Origin: Mauremys mutica
Lineage: Eukaryota > Chordata > Testudines > Geoemydidae
Length of the DNA stretch: 64,000 nucleotides
Direction: 5' to 3'
Assembly (NCBI RefSeq): GCF_020497125.1
Contig: NC_059080.1
Coordinates: forward strand, 74,382,618-74,446,617
The notes beneath the pieces were generated by a model. That model ran no database searches. It worked only from the letters and a program-made list of their open reading frames with translations, and had not been told where the DNA came from. A program made the translations under genes and the position numbers. Positions 46,140 through 58,278 of this stretch are shown here, one piece after another (positions within the stretch are counted from its first letter, which is position 1; every line of letters starts with the position of its first letter).

Positions 46140-47264
46140 ATGGATAGATTCCAAGGCCAGAAGGGACCATTCTGATAGTCCAATCAGACCTATAACACAG
46201 TCCAGAGGACTTTTCCAAAATCTATAGAGCATATATTTAAAAAAAAATCCCCCTCTCTTTTTTTTTTTTAATTGCCAGTAATGGAGAATCCACCACAATC
46301 CTTGATAAATTGTTCCAGTGGTTAATTACACCCCCCCCCACTATTAAAAATTTACACTTTACTTCATCTGAAATAGTCTAGCTTCAACTTCTAGCCATTG
46401 GATTGTGTTATATCTTTCCTGCTAGATTGAAGAACCCTTATCAAATAATTGTTCCCCCTAGAGGTACTTACAGTGATCAAGCCATCTCTTAAACTTCTCT
46501 TTGTTAAGCTAAATAGATGGAGCTCCTTGAGACTGTCACTTTAAGGCATGTTTCATAATCCTTTACTCATTCTCGTGGCTCTTCTCTGAACTCTGTCTGC
46601 CAAAACTGGATGCAGTCTTCTAGCAGTGGTCACAGCACTGCCAAATACAGAGGTAAAATAGTCTCTCTACACCTACTCAAGAGTCCCCCGTTTATGCATC
46701 CAAGGATTGCATTAGTCCTTTTGGACGTAGTGTCACACTTGGAGCTCATAATATCCACTGTGACCACCAACTCTGAATCATTGCTTCCCTCTTAGTATGG
46801 CCTATATTCTTTGTTCCCAGATGTATAGATTTACATTTAGCTATATTAAAATACATGTTATTTGCTTCCAGCCAGCTCACCAAGTGATCCAGAACACTTT
46901 TTGTCAGCAACCTGTGCTTTTCATCATTTACACTCCCCCAATTTTTGTGCCATCTGCAAACTTTGAGTGAGTGATTTTATTTTCTTCCAGGTCATCGATA
47001 AAAGTGTTACATACTGTAGGGTAAAGAACTGATCCCTGTGGGACCCCACTACAAACACATCCACTTAATGGTGGTTCCCTGTTTACAGCTACATTTTGAG
47101 ATCTGTTAGCCAGTTTTTAATCTATTTAATGTGTACCATGTTAATATTATATTTTTGTCTTTAATCAAAATGTCATACAGTACCAAGTTAAATGCCTTAC
47201 AAAAGTCTAATTACTATTACCTTTATCAACCAAATTTGTAACCTCATCAAAAAGAGATGATAAG

Positions 47265-47489
47265 CTAGTTTGACAAGATCTGTTTTCCACAAATCCATGT
47301 TGATTGGTATCTAATTCTATTAACCTTCTTTAATTCTTTATAAATCAAGTTCCATATCAGCCGCTCCCTTTTTTTTGCTTGGAATTGATGTACACTGACA
47401 GGCCAATAATTACCTGGGTCATCCCTTTTACCCTTTTTAAAAAGTGGCACAACATTTGCTTTCTTCCAGTCTTCTGGAACTTTCACAGT
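47265..47489 (-). pseudogene. CR1 reverse transcriptase fragment
   Basis: The minus strand shows VPEDWKKANVVPLFKKGKRD and DPGNYWPVS, the first conserved reverse transcriptase blocks of CR1. The 200-codon open frame reported by simple translation (to 47867) fuses this to GC-rich hAT sequence, so only the lower part is real LINE coding text. The NYRPVS motif reads NYWPVS here. Confidence 0.87.
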
Positions 47490-48180
47490 CAGAGGCGCTG
47501 GAACATTTTTAGTAGTGGGGGTGCTAAGAGTTAGCCCCCTTACCCCGTCCACCCCTCCCCCCCAGCTGAGGCTGGGAGCAGGACTGTGCTTTTGTGCTTT
47601 GCGGGGGGACCCGGACAGGGGTAAAGGGGCTGAGGCTACAGCTGGGGATGAGCATGGAGCCAGGAGCGGAGCCCTGGGCAGGGGCTGGCAGCTGGGACCC
47701 CACATGCAGGGCCAAGAGCAGAGCCCCGGCTGTGGGGCCAGGTACGTGGACCTGGGAGTGGAGCCCTGGCAGCAGGTGGCCGGGCACAGGGCTAGTGGCC
47801 AGGGAGCAGGGCTGGTCGCTGAGGCCCCAGGAGCAGAGCCACAGGAGTGGGGCCGGATATGGGGCATCAGGCACAGGGCCAGTGGCCAGGGAGCAGGGCT
47901 GGTCGCTGAGGCCCCAGGAGCAGAGCCACAGGAGTGGGGCCGGATATGGGGCCCCAGGCACAGGGCCAGCAGCCAGGGAGTGGGGCTGGTGGCCGGGACT
48001 CTGATGGGGTTGGGGAGTGGAGTGTGGGCGGAGGGCCGGGCCAGGGCATAGGTGCAGGAAGCACCCCCAGGCTTTTGCTTGGAGTCAGTGGCTGGGGAGT
48101 GGAGGACAGGGCCATTGGCTCCGTATAAAACTTAGTGGTGCTGGAGCACTCCCCTGGACCCCTACTTCCCACCCTATGTC
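47490..48180. mobile_element. GC-rich hAT-like element inserted in CR1, about 690 bp
   Basis: The left end CAGAGGCGCTGGAAC and inner GTGGGGGTGCTAAGAG match a hAT family also seen as a fragment at 61629-61737. Near the right end, GTGGTGCTGGAGCACTCCCC is a facing match. The CR1 text is interrupted between TTTCACAGT and GTTCCAGGATT, proving an insertion. The target duplication is too decayed to call and the right edge is uncertain by about 10 bp. The long open frames on both strands (136-200 codons) are compositional. Confidence 0.7.
47784..48000. repeat. 87-bp tandem repeat, about 2.4 copies
   Basis: GCACAGGGC-led units start at 47784, 47871 and 47958, so the period is exactly 87. The first two units are nearly identical; the third is partial and more diverged. 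The period is a multiple of three, so open frames repeat in step. Confidence 0.88.
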
Positions 48181-48555
48181 CCCAGAGTTCCAGGATTTAT
48201 TTAAAATCAACATTAATGGCCCAGCAAGCTACTCACTCTGATCTTCTAAAACTCTTAGATGCAAGTTTTCTGGAGCTGCTGATTTTGAAAAATGTCTAAC
48301 TTTAGTAGCTTCTGTTTATCATCCTCCATAGAGATTAGTGAGTGTTATCACTATATGATGAGATTGCACCATTGGCTTTTCCCCTCATCCCCCAAATACA
48401 GATCAGAAATATTTTGTGGAACTCTTCTGACTTTTCTGCATGATTATTGATAATTCCACCATTTCAATCTAGTAAGGACTAATACTGGTAGGATTCTTTT
48501 TGTTCCCAATATACTTAAAAACAACTTCTTAACTCTGCTGGCCATAGATTGCTCT

Positions 48556-49370
48556 ATGAAAACCAGTGGAATTGTAGCATCAGGTAAGTAGGAATGCCCC
48601 CACCCCCCCAACAAGCCCCTGAATGGATACCACTTGGTGGAAGATGGAAATGAGCAGAAAAACAGGTGACACATAAGAAAACCATTGAGAAATATGGCAC
48701 TGTCTTGGAAGCAGATTACAATGGAGCAAGCAATAAATGTGGCACTAGACAGAGGTGGAAACAGTGGGTTTCTTGTGTCACAAGGCATGAAAGCATCTAA
48801 TAAATAGGTGGGCAATTTGGCACAGCCCAAGACGCTGAAAACAGAAGGGAGCCGCAGGGGAAGGGGTCTGCAGTCACTCTCTTGAAGGAGGGAGGTCATC
48901 AGGAGCAAGGAGGAAGCCCGGGGAAGAGTAAGCAGCGGGAATCTGTCCTGGAGTCAGAAGTCTGACAGGAAGCTAGGAGGGGTTGAAATAACGAAGGGGA
49001 ATGCAGCAGGCTCCTCTGGTAAACCCAAAAGTCAATAAGAGAAGACAGGGAAGCTCAGTAGGAAGGGTGCCAGGTAAGCAACAACAGCAATGGGGACTGA
49101 GGACCTAAACTGAGGGGTATAGGGTCTGTGGGCTGGAACCTGGTGTCGTGGGCGGGCCCAAGTTCCCCTGCCAGCCACTGGTATAGTGGCACAGAGCCCA
49201 AGGAGGGGCTGAATACTGTCTCAGCATTAGGGCAATGGTCCTGTGGGTGGAAGAGGTGGACTAAATGGTGAGTTGGCTGGAGAACCAAATTAACAGAAGA
49301 AAGGTTGATTGTAGAACAAGCAATGAGCAGAAAGGGGGCACCCTGTGAACCTAGAGCTACATTCCCTGAC
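48556..49370. other. Unassigned purine-rich sequence, possibly LTR-like
   Basis: It is unlike the flanks (purine-rich, with GGTCTGTGGGCTGGAACCTG and CGGGCCCAAGTTCCCCTG, words also found in LTR-type turtle repeats such as 11647-12425). No ends or duplications could be fixed. A minus-strand 154-codon frame (48444-48908) overlaps the CR1 edge and is not convincing. Confidence 0.3.
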
Positions 49371-49373
49371 TTA

Positions 49374-49658
49374 GGGTACGTCCACGGCGGGTATTGATTA
49401 ATCTATCAGGGATCAATTTATCGCGTCTAGATGAGATGCGATAAATTGATCCCCGAACGCACTCCCGTCGACTCCAGAACTCCACCAGGGTGAGAGGCAG
49501 AAGCGGAGTCAACGGGGGAGCCACAGCCGTTGATCCCATGCCATGAGGATGGGAGGTAAGTCGATCTAAGATACGTCGACTTCAGCTACACTATTCTCGT
49601 AGCTGAAGTTGCATATCTTAGATCGCTTTCTCCCCTCCCCCCCAGTGTAGACCAGGCC
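49374..49658. mobile_element. Harbinger-like MITE with perfect internal hairpin, 285 bp
   Basis: It has left end GGGTACGTCC after TTA (49371-49373) and right end CAGTGTAGACCAGGCC, whose flank TCC no longer matches. Inside, GATCAATTTATCGC and GCGATAAATTGATC form a perfect 14-nt foldback around TCTAGATGA. ACTTCAGCTACAC and GTAGCTGAAGT form the second foldback. Both foldbacks are shared with the element at 37079. Confidence 0.78.
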
Positions 49659-49854
49659 TCCGACACCAGGGGGTACACTAGCCATGAGTGGTGACCCCAT
49701 TACACTGCCTCTCTCTGCACTAGGAAATCAGTCATACAAGGTACTGAGCACTCTGACCCTGAAAACCACTTCAGGGTCTCTCAGAAGTTGGGTTAGCACC
49801 TTACAGGATTGCTCCCCCCAGCACCAGGTCTGTCTCTCTTTGTTTGTGTCTTTC

Positions 49855-49925
49855 ATGGATTCCAAGGCCAGAAGGATCTAGTGATCATTTAATCTGATTT
49901 GTTGCATAACACAGGCCTTACACAG
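49855..49925 (-). repeat. CR1 3'-end scrap
   Basis: ATGGATTCCAAGGCCAGAAGG and AACACAGGCCTTAC are words of the same CR1 3' end as at 46140, here only about 70 bp long. Confidence 0.65.
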
Positions 49926-52900
49926 TGCTGAGTACATAGCTTTGCTATAATTACAGTAGATAGTATTAGGTTGGCTCTTTAAAGCTGAATCTCTGCACAA
50001 GTACATAGTTAGTGTCATACATAGCCAGCTGAGTTCAATTAAAAAACTCTAGGATTGTTATGTATTCAATTAATATTTTAAAACCTTATTCCCTAAGTCA
50101 ATGCCACAAAATGAACGTTTGTTTGTATTGTCTTGTTCCTTTCCTATTTCCTCAGACACGTAGCTAACTACAGGCAGGAAACTATGTACTATGTGCAAGC
50201 TACTATTTTACTCAATAGGACAATCTACAGACTTTCATAATTAAATGATAAAACTCCTGTGAGACAGTTTATTACACTCTATTGCTATATATTTTAAATG
50301 ACATTTGTGCTCTTGAAAGGTGCTGAATTGACAACCCTGGAGCCTAGTAATATAATAATCCTGAAATTGAGCCACAAATGTTTCTCACCCCAATATTAGA
50401 GAGATCATCTCTAAAGTTAGCTCTATAAGGCACCTCTGCTGTGACTGCCTACACATATATACCAGCTGATGTATGAGGAGGTACCCTGGAATTGTTGTCT
50501 TTTCCCTTTGTTGTTTATAAAAAGATTTGTGGGATGCACATTATTTTTTGTCTCCATATGATTTCTATGATTTCTCTTTCATAACTTGAGTGAAACCCAG
50601 ATAACAATTTCAACCACAGGAACAAGATAAAATTTCCTAAAGAAATAACTGCAAACTAATAAAAATCCCATGTTTGTACAGATATTTCTTTCTATTTTGA
50701 GTAGCTTTCCACTACTGTTTGCATCTACTGGACAAAAACAAACTCTTGTGAACCAGAACTAGGAAGTGGGAAGGTTAAAAACCAAAACAAAAAAACCCAG
50801 TCCAACACATTAATCACATTTTTCAAAGCTCAGAAAAATACAAAGAGTCGAGAAGCTATTTGAGTGAGGTCTTTTGTGTTGCTTATTTGACCCAAACTGG
50901 TTAACATATCCTTAAGACGTTTCCATTGCACTTGTTGATGGTTGTAATTCTCTACGCACAGTGGGAGTTTTTCAAAGGGGCCTCAATGTTGCAAACAGAG
51001 CTTTTCAATTGTGCTTCAAGTTATGCATGTGTGTAAGTGTTTCATTATTGGGGGCATACATAAACATTTAGAGTTGCTCCCTTAAATTAGCTTTCCTGGA
51101 ACATAGCAACAGCTTATTTACATAGTGTTGGAAGCTATATATACTATTGTAGAAGCTAACATGGGACCAAAACCTGTAACCTTTACTCAAACATCTCATT
51201 GAATTAAATGGGAATTAATTTGCCTCATTAGCAGCTGTAGAATTTGCTCCATAATCATTAGTGGTTGGTGAATTTCAAAAGTTTAAGACACATTTTCAGT
51301 TCAAATAAGTGTTCATACATTATGATGATCATTGAACTGTATTTCAACCTCTTGGGTCTGCAAACCCTTTTTGTGCTAAGGTTTCTGATACTTTTGGTGA
51401 TGCTGGAAATAAAACGGGGGACAATTTGGCATTGGCAGCCACAAGAAAGAAAGTTTTTAATGGTGTGCAAAAATGAGGGAAAAATATTATTTATAAACTT
51501 TTTTGAATCTTAAGTAAGGATGAGTTAAGTTTCATTGTGAATTTGGGGCAAACATTTTGGTGCAGCAGGATGAAATTGTGAAGGCGTTAGTTCACGCCTA
51601 TTTCTGACTATAGAAGATTTTTGTTTGCTTGTTTTGTTTTTTTGGTTACAAAAATTGTAGCGTTTACCATATGTACCTGGAAGAAAGAGGGGGTGGGATG
51701 GGGTAGGGGGAAATGAGTTATAATGCTATGTGCTGGAACACAGAGCTGCATTCATATGGGATTTCTGGCACATGAACAGCAGCTTTCACAGCCATCTGTT
51801 GTTGTTTCTTTGAGATTTCAGCAATTTGCCCCAGTTCCAAATATTCACTAGTCTGGGACAAACACTTTTAACAGGCACCTAAGGAGGGCATAGGTTACAG
51901 GAAGCAGACACTGTGTTGCTCCTGGTCACTGTCTGAGTATCATTGTAGTAGACATCGAGTCAGTCAGATTGTTGTCCAAGTTCTAGTGTTTTCACTGAGG
52001 ATTGTGAATGCTAATTTTTCCTTGTTCAGAGGGCAGTGATTCTTCACACAGTGACAATGACATACCTCTTTTCCTGCCTGTTAACCAGGAATGGAGCACG
52101 ACCATGTTGCTATGTGCAGTTTCAGTTGCTAACTTTCTCTAAATTCCGTTTTTGTAGCCCCCTGTAGGAATTTTGAAAGCTAGTCTGTCTGTCAGCAGCT
52201 ACGATGATGTCGGGTACTATTCTTACACTTGAATTATTTCAGTGCCTATCAATGTTTGTAATTTTTAAAAATCCAAACTAGTTCCTAATTATAAATCTGA
52301 GGATTAGAATAAACCGTTAAAATGTATTCATGCAAATACAACAAACCACATCGAGCTCCATTTAAAATATTCTACACTTTGCCCTTTCAGTTAGAATAAT
52401 AAATTCTACTAATAGTAATATAAATAAGTAATATAAATATAATGACAGGTTTGTTTCTCTACCGCCAAGTTTAGACACTTTGCAGTTTTTGAAACAGTTG
52501 AAATTTGATGTATGGAAAAATTAAGAGTGTGCCGCTGATTTAAGGTTAATCTTGGAGTGAGCCAAAGATCACAATGCTGAATGTGCAACCATTCTCAGAC
52601 ATGTTAAGATGGTATGTTGGGTTTGGGGATTAATTTTACTTAATTTTCTAATTTGTATATCTCATAGGTATTGTCTCATTTACGTAAATGACAGAAGTGT
52701 TCCAACTATCGAAACTCAACCTTATAGCAAATTCCCACTGTGAGATGCCCCATGAACCTGCTTTAACCTTCCAAATGCTGGAGTCTAACACTGGAATTAG
52801 ATCCAACCACACTCCTCAGCAACACTCAGAGCCGCTGAAGGAAAGTGACCCTGCTACCCTGTAGTCTGCAAAAGCAATTTGTAACTCTCTTAAAATGCCC

Positions 52901-53851
52901 CACTGACCATAGAGATATTATGAGAGCGCAGGGCTCCTCCAACAACTCTGTGGGAGAGGCATTGTGTATAGCGCATCTGTGATTTGAGTACTTAGGTGCT
53001 GAACACTTCCCCCCCCCCCCCCCCAGGATTCAGGCTGTATAAACAGTACCTAGAGTTTGGTTCCCAACTAGCTGGTGGCCATAGAGATATGGCTAGAAAT
53101 GTCACTCTACTCTTTCCATAGGTCTGAGTCTCAGAACCCAACTGTGGCCAATGTTCTAGTTGGGAACTGTATGGTTAGAGTCTTGGAGCAAACCATAACC
53201 ATGGAATTATAGCCTAGATTGCTCTCCAGCATTGCAGCTCTCCGGATACGATGGTGGAAACACCAAGGAAGGAGCTATGCAGAAAGAAGCTAACCAAGGG
53301 ATTCACCAAAGCTGCCATGTGTTGTAAAGCTCCATGCGCAAATTTGCAGTTTCATTGCAAGTCTTGTGACATTGGTGTTTTTGCTTAAAGCCCCAGCTCC
53401 TAGACTCTTGAAAATACATGAGACTTTCAGTTTTCTTTTCTTTTTTTTTTTTCCTCTTTTGGTTGAAGTAACTTTCTAGCCCTCAGTTGTGCAGAGAAGT
53501 TTGAAAAATTGACACGAGTGTAACCTAGAGGTTAAAAAACAATGTAAATAAAGTGATATCCCCTCCTCTCTTCCCCTCACCCCCTTCCCCCCCCGAAAAA
53601 AACTGGTTTAAAAACTTATGAAATTCATGATTTTTGAATGATTATGTTGGCAGTAGTGCATATGTGACACCTTATGCCAATTACTTACTGAGCTAATTTA
53701 CTTATAAAATATTTTGCCTATAACCACAAACATCAGGTTAAAAAAATGATGTGGATTTAGTGCTGGTGACAGGCATCATCATGACAGAGCTATTGAATTG
53801 GCTTACACTGCCAGTATGGCTCAGCCCTGATCAGAGGAGTCTTCTACTGCA
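49926..53851. other. Long unique AT-rich stretch, no gene seen
   Basis: This is the longest repeat-poor interval of the window (about 3.9 kb). It has a 17-nt C run near 53009-53025, short T runs (51629-51642, 53443-53454) and no frame above about 82 codons. I see no recognisable exon, RNA gene or transposon. If anything here is conserved, it would be non-coding. Confidence 0.45.
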
Positions 53852-55190
53852 CAGGCGCCAGCTTTCTCTGGGCCCCGGGAGTGCTCAATCCCCCACTCCA
53901 CCCCAGCTCCCACCCATGCCCCACCTCTTCCCACCCGCTTCTGTCTTTCCCCGCAGCACCTCCTGCGCGCCATGGAACAGCTGATCGCGGTGGGCGAGAG
54001 GGAGGAGTCAGAGATGGATTAACCTTTTGCTCAGCGCCCAACATATTTGTGGGCCCCATGGGGGCAATGGAGCATGGTGCAGGAGGGTTTGGTCCCTGGA
54101 GCGAGGCATGGCAGAGGTGGGCCTACTCCGCCCAGTGCAGTGCGAGGGCACTGTTTACAAACCAGCAGTTGCCAGATGCACAGTGGCCCGCTCAGCCCTG
54201 TGCTGCCAGCATGCCCCTTCCGCACGGGGGTGGGCCCATGGTACACAGCCGCCCCACCCAACACTGGAACAACCCTCTGATTCCTTATGGCCAGAGCCCC
54301 TTCCAGATCCACTATGCCCAGTGCGCCCCCCCCCCCAGACCCTGCCACAAATGCACAGTGCCCTGCACCACACCATTCCTGCCCAGCACCCCTCTGCCCA
54401 CAGCCCCACCATGACTTCCCAGCATCCCACACAAACCCCCCACTCACTAGTGCCCCAGCACAGACCGATCTTCCCCACACCCTCACAGCCCAGCACACCC
54501 CCCCATGCCATCCTGACACCCACTCCCTCATACCCTGCCTCCAGGCTGCACTCACTGGCCCTACTGGGAGGCAACTGTCTGCCAAGCTGAGCTGCCAGTG
54601 CAGCCAGGGTTGGTCCTGAGGCGGGGAATCACTCCAGCCCCTCGGGAGTGGTGCAATCAGCCAGGCCAAGGCCTGCCCCGGCTGGGCTCCCTAAGGACCC
54701 AATTGCCTGGAGGGGCCCATTTAAGCCCACCCCCAATTGGCCAAGACTGGCCAGGCTTCTGCCCCAGTCCCAGATGACTCGGTTCCAGGGAGACAGGTGG
54801 GGCCCCACAGGTGGTGGGAAGCAGAGACTGCCTGGATCTGGAGGTGCACTGGGGTGTGGCCAGGGGCCTGAGAAAGCCGGTGGGTGGGGCCAGGGGGTGA
54901 AGAGGAGCCCTTGGTGGGCAGGCTGAGAAGAGCAAGTGGTGGGCAGGGTGGGGGGAGCCAGTGGGCTAGCAGGGTCTCAGGGCACAGTGCAAGTAGAGCA
55001 GGGTGGGGCCCCTTCTAAGCATAGGCACGGCTCCATGGCACCACTGGCACCATTGTAAATCTGGCACTGGGAGGAGTTGATTGGTGGGCCTGCCGGTGGA
55101 TGGGCGGCGTGAGGGCGTGGAGGGAGCTGGCTTCAGGTGGGTGTGAAGCACCTATTAATTTTTTCCATTGGTGCTCCAGAGCTGGTATGT
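53852..55190. mobile_element. hAT-like element (left end clear), split by a younger hAT
   Basis: The left end CAGGCGCCAGCTTTCTC is followed by GGGAGTGCTCAATCCCC. After the inner insertion the text continues to GAAGCACCTATTAATTTTTT and GGTGCTCCAGAGC, the facing end region of the same family. The right terminus and target duplication are not preserved. It is GC-rich and has no transposase. Confidence 0.65.
54009..55069. mobile_element. Non-autonomous hAT element, 1061 bp, perfect 8-bp TSD, nested
   Basis: The ends CAGAGATGGATTAACC and TAAATCTGGCACTG are inverted repeats. GGAGGAGT flanks perfectly (54001-54008 and 55070-55077). It sits inside the hAT-like element 53852-55190. The interior is very C- and G-rich, producing overlapping open frames of 92-212 codons on both strands with no domain. 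I reject all of them as genes. Confidence 0.9.
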
Positions 55191-56350
55191 ACACTAGTGT
55201 GCCTGTTCACCTGCTGGGCCTACCTAGGTACAGTGACATATATAAATCTGTTTGAGCCAGTTTATAAACTTCCATCTGAACCAGGAGGCAGAAACTATCC
55301 TTTTGGAGCTGTAAGTCTTTAGTTTGAATCCTGATGATTTTATATGTAGTATGAATGAAGCCTGGTATTAGGGTATATATAATTACTCTCCATTACAATG
55401 AGCATGAAAATACTGCATCTCTGATTGGGTGTAATCACCACACTAGTACTGAATGGTTTTTACAGAAGACTGAGGGGTTCAATTAATCCACCAGGACGGG
55501 TGTTAAATAGGCCAGTTAGCAGGAAGGAGTCAGGTTTCATTAAAAGAATGGAAAGAGATCAGTTGGATGAAGAAGTTTGGGAGTTCTTGCTATTTGAGAC
55601 AGGTCTGACAGAAATCGAGATCGGAGATTGGGAAAAGACATGAGAGGAGCTAGTTCCTGGGTCTGAAAATAGGGACTCCAGGGGGATAGCCAGTGTTCAG
55701 CTGAGGAGAGGAATAATGAAGCAGATTGGTGAAGGACTAAAGTTGAACCTGAGGAAGGCTGGAAGTGATTTAAGTTGGTATTTTTGGTTTGAGGGTTTTT
55801 GAACTCCAGGGAAGAATCCTGCAAGTCACAGCTCTGAAGAAAGGGTGAAGTCTTAGGCTTCAGGAAGCCTGAGAGGAACACATGTACACTGTGGACCCAT
55901 GAAAGAGCTGTGGGGAAAGGTGTACTGACAGACTGAGGTAGCAAAAACCCTAGGAAGACTGTGCCTGTTTGCTTTATGGTCCCTGGGCTTGAATCTAGAG
56001 GAGAGGGAGGGCCTGGATTTCCTTATCAATCACCAGGGAAGGTGGCATGAAACTCCCTGATATAAGTCTTCTGAAAACCTTGAGATGTGATGTAAGTATA
56101 GGGACCACAGGGCCCAGAGACCAGTTTTAACAACATTGGACTTCTGTTTGTTGAACTCTGTTACCCCACAAGGGGTGGAACTTGCTGGCGGGCTGAGTCT
56201 TGAGAAGAACCAGTGCTCGGCAGGTCTGGAGCAGCTGTCAGCAGGGCTAGCCAGATGAGGAAAGCCTCCTACACCACACACAGCCACAAGGCAACATGCC
56301 AGCAATGAGTCCACTCTTCTACAACCTCTAAAACCAAAGTCCAGTTATAT
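55191..56350. other. Unassigned sequence, possibly an old LTR-type repeat
   Basis: It reads unlike the AT-rich unique DNA (many GAAG/GGAG words) and includes GGACTTCTGTTTGTTGAACTC and CTGTTACCCCACAAGGGG near 56140-56175, which remind me of LTR-type text. No ends, duplication or motif-bearing frame was found. Confidence 0.25.
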
Positions 56351-56353
56351 CTA

Positions 56354-57221
56354 GCCCTGGTCTGCACTAAACAGGTTGACACAATGCAGCCAGGGCCGGC
56401 TCCAGACACCAGCCTACCAAGCACGTGCTTGGGGCGGCACCGGGGGATGGGGCGGCACTCAATGTTTGTTTTTGGTTTTTTTTGGTTCGGCCGGGTGGTG
56501 CTGGGGGTAGGCGGGGCTTGGGAGGCGTGGTGCCGGGGTGGGGGCTTGGGCGGTGCGGCGCTTGGCGGGGGCGGGCTTCAGTGACATGGCGCTCAGGGGA
56601 ACGGGGACTTGGGCAGCGCCACGCGATGCTCGGGGGGGGGGTGGGGACTTGGGCGGCGCGATGCTCAGGGCGGTGGGGACTTGGGCGGCGCGGCACGGCG
56701 CTCAGGGGGGTGGGGACTTGGGCGGCGTGACACATGGGAGGCAGGGCGGCACTCTTTGTTTTCGCTTGGGGCGGCAAAAATGTTAGAGCCGGCCCTGAAT
56801 GCAGCTTATGTCAACCTAACTATGTCAGTGTCCACACTACAGCTTCAATTTCATGGTGAGGTTCCCCAGCCCTCCAGGTGTCTGCTTCAAGCTGGTTGCC
56901 ACCCAGGCTCCCCTCTGGGACCACTGCTGGCAGCTTGGAGCCCGGCTGTCCCCCTGGGCTTTCTGCTTCCCATCGGAAGCATGGCAGCTGACTGGACTCT
57001 GGGTATGGAGAAACCCTGGTTGGCTTCTCCCTGATCCTGGCTGGGAGCTGCGTGTAGCTGAGAGCCCTGGCACTCAGCCTCCCCCCCCCACTCCTTTTCA
57101 GTTGGTGGAAGCGCTCCTGGTGAGGATGCATGCCACTGACAGAAGGAGGGTTGTGTGGACAAATGGTGACTGGAAATCAACCTAACCTAGGTCGATTTAA
57201 GATTGCAGTGTAGACATGCCC
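56354..57221. mobile_element. Harbinger-like MITE, split by a hAT element
   Basis: The left end GCCCTGGTCTGCACTAAAC pairs with the right end GCAGTGTAGACATGCCC. Flanks are CTA and TTA, close to a 3-bp duplication. CAGGTTGACACAATGCAGC on the left and AGCTTATGTCAACCTAACT on the right of the insertion are parts of one MITE. Minus the hAT and its duplication it would be about 450 bp. Confidence 0.72.
56391..56797. mobile_element. Non-autonomous hAT element, 407 bp, perfect 8-bp TSD, nested in a MITE
   Basis: The ends CAGGGCCGGCTCCAGA and TTAGAGCCGGCCCTG are inverted. AATGCAGC is duplicated exactly (56383-56390 and 56798-56805). It contains tandem GGGGACTTGGGCGGCGC-type units of about 35-45 bp (56595-56730). 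No transposase; the open frames are repeat-derived. Confidence 0.93.
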
Positions 57222-58267
57222 TTAGGCTTGATGTAATTTGATTTTTTAAAATATTTTTATCTGGTTTTGATTATTTTTAGTCTTTTTTAAAATTTTTATC
57301 TACTTACATTTTCACAATTGTGGAAATTTATAGGGGGGACTCAGAGTATTATTTAATGACTGACATTGAGCTTCAAAATGATAAAGCGTCATATAAACCA
57401 TTAAAATAGTCAACATCACAAGTCAAGATAAATCAAGTAAATATCCTTAAATCAGTAAATCTTACCTGTTTTTACTGTTCATTTGCTAGTCTATTTTTAA
57501 CCAGCCTAATTCAGAAGTTTAAATCACTGGATTTTGACTCTAAATTCTCAAGCAGCATTTACCTATCTTACTTTGCCTATCTGTACATTTTCATTATTAT
57601 CTGGGGAAATATTTTCTGATGATTTGTGTTGCCCTTGTGTGTTTATCAAATCTACTTTTACCAACAGTTATCAAGAAAAATCTAATCCTTCTAAGCCTAG
57701 TTCTATTTTGAGAGGTGCCTGTAAAATGCATTTTGGAGTTGAATAGGGTCATCCTGCTCCCATTAAAACCAACGGGAAAACACCTATTGAATTATAATAA
57801 GAGCTTGATTGTACTTTTATGTGTCTCATTGACTTACATGTTAAATCTTCTTTTTTTACATTTATTTATTTGTTGCTAACTCCTAACTTTTCCACACTGC
57901 AAACTCAGTCTGGGATCTGACAGTCAAGCTGTGCTTTTTTTGGTTCTCACATAATCATCATTAAACAGAGGTTATGCAACTGAAAATTAACAATCCAATT
58001 GAGAGGGTGAGAGATGACATAGCTATTGGTTCTGCATTACTAACTAAGTAGTAAAAGCTTATTTTTGTGTCCAGAGCACAATTCTGAACACACACACATC
58101 TGCTGACTAATAAGAAGGTTCCATTTTTATATAGTCTCTATCTAGCCATAACCTCTGTGACTATCTGCAATATAGCTGAAGGCAAAGCATATTGGTAAAT
58201 TGAAATTATGATGAAAATTGGACTCCAAGATTTATTCTTTTTAAAGTTGCACCTTTTTGTCCAACAC
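57222..58267. other. Unique AT-rich sequence, no gene seen
   Basis: Very AT-rich, short open frames only. Confidence 0.45.
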
Positions 58268-58278
58268 TACAAGCAAAG

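Larger units (their letters stand above)
46140..48555 (-). mobile_element. CR1 LINE (minus strand), 3' half, broken by a hAT element
   Basis: It starts at the reversed CR1 3' end (ATAGATTCCAAGGCCAGAAG) and continues upstream through untranslated text and reverse transcriptase. It resumes after the insertion with ATTTAAAATCAACATTAATGG and reverse transcriptase N-terminal text to about 48555, where it is truncated. Stops and frameshifts are frequent. Confidence 0.85.

Noticed and set aside
47265..48051. Open frames of 136-200 codons on both strands
   Set aside because: Part is a CR1 reverse transcriptase relic. The rest is a GC-rich hAT with an 87-bp tandem repeat whose period keeps frames open.
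53881..54669. Overlapping open frames of 110-212 codons on both strands
   Set aside because: They lie inside nested GC-rich hAT elements with clear ends and duplications, have no domain, and overlap in several frames at once, as expected from stop-poor GC-rich sequence.
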